Part shown: piece after piece, positions 61,471 through 64,000 of the stretch
Layout of the letters: the number at the start of each line of letters is the position of its first letter
How positions within the stretch are numbered: the first letter of the stretch is position 1
DNA from: Boswellia sacra
Taxonomy: Eukaryota; Streptophyta; Magnoliopsida; Sapindales; Burseraceae
NCBI GenBank assembly: GCA_013180625.2
Contig: SNVD02014099.1
Location: 1-64,000 of the forward strand
DNA length: 64,000 nt
Direction of reading: 5' to 3'
Program-made: the position numbers and the translations under genes
The notes under the pieces: generated by a model
The model's input: only the letters and a program-made list of their open reading frames with translations
Database searches by the model: none
Told to the model about the DNA's origin: nothing

Positions 61471-64000
61471 AACTCTATCAATAACTAAATTTGTAAAATG
61501 TTGCCAAACTTGTGATGTGATCTTAGACTTTTTACTGTGTTAAGACAATTTATCATTTTCTTCTACCCCTTCTAGTCCTCTCTTACTAGTGGATAAAATT
61601 TTTAGAATCTTTATCAATGTTTAAATCGCCACTACAATTTAGGGTATTTGATATCCCCATTTCTTGTTGTGATTGTGAAGACATTCTTTACCTTAAAAAA
61701 AAAATCATAAAAATATGCAAAATTAAGATATAACTAAGGAAGAAAAACAACAAGTTTTAAAATTAAATAAAGTATAACTTAATTAATTAGGAAGAAGAAG
61801 ACTAAACACACAACACATATATCACTAAATTAAACTATATGTGTAATATAAGAATAAAATTAATTACAAATAAATTATGTAATATTAAACTGTACATATA
61901 ATATCATTTTCGTGTGTAGGCAATTAACAAACAAATAAACATATAATATACAATCATATAAAATCCCCTCGCAGAAAAAGAAAAAGAAAACAAAAATAAA
62001 TTTCAATGTCTTTAGATATACTAACATCTCATTAATAAAAGTTTGATTTTTCACCGAATATTAATGATGATTATAAGCTGATATTTTTGAGTATAAGTGA
62101 CCTACCTACTTCTCACTTGTCCCTCTTTCAAATTCTTAGCTCAATTTTGGGCTATCAAATTAATTCTATGTTGCTAATTATAGCAATTTTGTACTCAACC
62201 TCAAACATTAGGGTGAATAAAACAAATTATAAAAAAATAAAAGAGAAGAATAGACGTGAAAGAGATAAATAAATATTCTTTTTCTAAATAAATTATTCTT
62301 TACTCTAATTAGGTGAACTACCATTTCAATTACATATTAAACTTGATACTTTTTTTTTAAATCCTCTCCATTTGGTTTAATAGTTTATAATTTCTTTTTT
62401 TCAAAAAAAAAAAGCCAAAAAAACACAAGATATTAATAAATAAAAAATAAACTAATGACATAGAAAACTAACGTTAAGTTTAGCAAACACCAATTAAATT
62501 CAGTAATCATTGCATCACCACCTCCAGCTTAATGTTGTTTTATGCAACTACCCAAAAACCCTTAATGTTATATTACAATTTTCTGGATAATGTTTAATTG
62601 TTTTGAACCCCCACCAAACCTAGTGGGCATTATGTTTGCTAACACTACTCACCCAAATGCAATAAAGCGTAATATTAACATTACTATTGAAATCGTTATG
62701 AATCGGTATAGACTACCAAACCATGCAAGAAATATAATTGCATTGCAAATTCCCTTCTTAAATGATACAAACAAAAACAATCAAAATCTTCAATCCTAAA
62801 GGCAAAATTCAAAAGAAAAAAAAAACTCTGCAAACACCATGGAGACACTCAAAATAGTGAACTCATACACCAAACAAGAACCAAAATACCAAAGCCATCA
62901 TCTTTACCCAGACCATGTGCAAACCCAAATATGTAACTTTTGGATAACAACACAAACCAAATAAAGTAAGCACTCGGCAGTAGCGTAAATCATGCAATAA
63001 GAGCTAACTAGCACATAAACCATAATAAGCCCAAAAATCCCAGACAAAACAAGGACGGAAAATCACAGTAAACAAAAAAATACCTTGAATCAAAGATATG
63101 AAAGCGACAACTGATTCAAACCCCAGAACACTGACAAAACTAGCGGAGAAGATGAAAGCGAGTTAGGCAAACAAGATTGGAAAGTAATTGTTTGATTAAT
63201 CGAGATGTTGAGAAGATGAGAGCAACTTCGGCAAAGAGAATTTGATTTCATCTTTATCAAGACACTGGAGCCATGGAGGTGCTGCGACGCTAGAGCTGCG
63301 ATGGTCGGCGACTGGCAATTGTGGAAGAGTGATGACGGTGGAGATGGTGGAGAGTGAGACGGCAGCTGTTAGGGATTTTAGCTATAGAAGACAATTTAGG
63401 AGATTTGGGATTTTGGGAGCATTATTTTTTTTTTATAATTTAGTGAAAATTCCAGGATATTTAAATGTATTAAAATTTATCACAATAATACTGTACGAGG
63501 TTGGGCGGGTCAAACGGGGGTAAGGGTTGAACCCAGATCCGTATTAAAAGATCCAAACCCATTCTTAAATTAAAAAAAAAGGGTTAATAGTTAATACCTG
63601 TCCCTAAAGAACGTGTTACAACGGAGCCCGGACTCCATATGTATTTTGGCACCCATAAGTTTGGAAATCCAGGATTGAACCCTGAGTTTTGCAATTTAAT
63701 TTGATTATGTAAAATTAATTATGTCCGTCAATTTCAGATCATTAAGCTAAAACCCCTTATTTAAAGTTAAGCTGAAAGCCCACACCAAGCTCCAGTAGCC
63801 CACGTTTCTAAGATAACCCAAACTGAGAAGCCAATTTCAGAATTAAAAATATACGAGTCGATAACTAATGCCCCGTGTGAGATTCGAAAACCCAAACATC
63901 GTGCATGAAAATCCTGGAAACCCCTGACCCACAGCCACTTCAAAGCTGCGTTGGTTCCCTTTTTTAACATACAAGCCAATAGGGATGTCGAAAAGCTAGA
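61471..64000. other. No recognisable gene
   Basis: A possible further CACTA-type right end lies at 61,671 (minus strand CACAACAAGAAATGGGGATA). The block at 63,110-63,420 is purine-rich on the plus strand with GGTGGAGATGGTGGAGAGTG and looks like a transposon leader read in reverse. Otherwise no coding or RNA feature was recognised. Confidence 0.35.

Noticed and set aside
63242..63523. 93-codon ORF near the right end
   Set aside because: Purine-rich leader-like DNA with no conserved motif; looks like transposon leader in reverse.

Overview
The window looks like plant nuclear DNA from a eudicot. It is AT-rich, its gene pieces are cut by GT..AG introns, and its relics belong to plant families: ALG6, a SULTR-type STAS domain, a TGA-type bZIP, a TPS-b terpene synthase, a UGT and an F-box protein. 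Gypsy, copia, hAT, Mutator-like and CACTA-like elements lie nested in one another. The species cannot be fixed from the sequence. No complete, undamaged host gene was found; the window is a graveyard of gene fragments and mobile DNA.

1-10,516 (minus strand): two stretches, each ending on the right in a CACTA-type terminus (at 2871 and at 10,516). Going inward from each terminus there is a pyrimidine-rich leader and then exons of unrelated genes, all in one orientation. The first holds a coiled-coil protein and a Gln/Pro-rich VIRILIZER-like C-terminus. The second holds a SULTR STAS domain, a TGA1/4-like bZIP exon and the N-terminal half of ALG6. This resembles gene capture by a Pack-type CACTA element. 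The ALG6 copy is dead (16-bp duplication and two nonsense codons).

10,517-21,956: a Ty3/gypsy-like element with gag only and a string of different minisatellites, inserted into a copia element (gag, integrase, start of RT, 665-bp LTR). 21,957-26,260: a terpene synthase pseudogene with a 974-bp hAT-like element inside an exon, then a 499-bp hAT MITE with a perfect 8-bp target duplication. 26,761-29,169: a hAT-like element with four copies of a ~495-bp unit.

30,830-39,960: a probable Mutator-like element carrying a DUF1985/Ulp1-like protease pseudogene (plus) and the C-terminal part of a MULE transposase (minus). Between these two convergent genes sits a ~490-bp field of about a dozen short GCACGA/TCGTGC hairpins, the most unusual structure in the window.

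40,700-46,100: small inverted-repeat elements, including one MITE nested in another with both target duplications readable, one insert flanked by 18-bp direct repeats, an F-box relic and a UGT relic. 49,270-53,816: LTR remnants and a broken hAT transposase. 53,817-61,467: a candidate 7.65-kb CACTA-like element cutting the hAT gene. 61,468-64,000: no recognisable gene.
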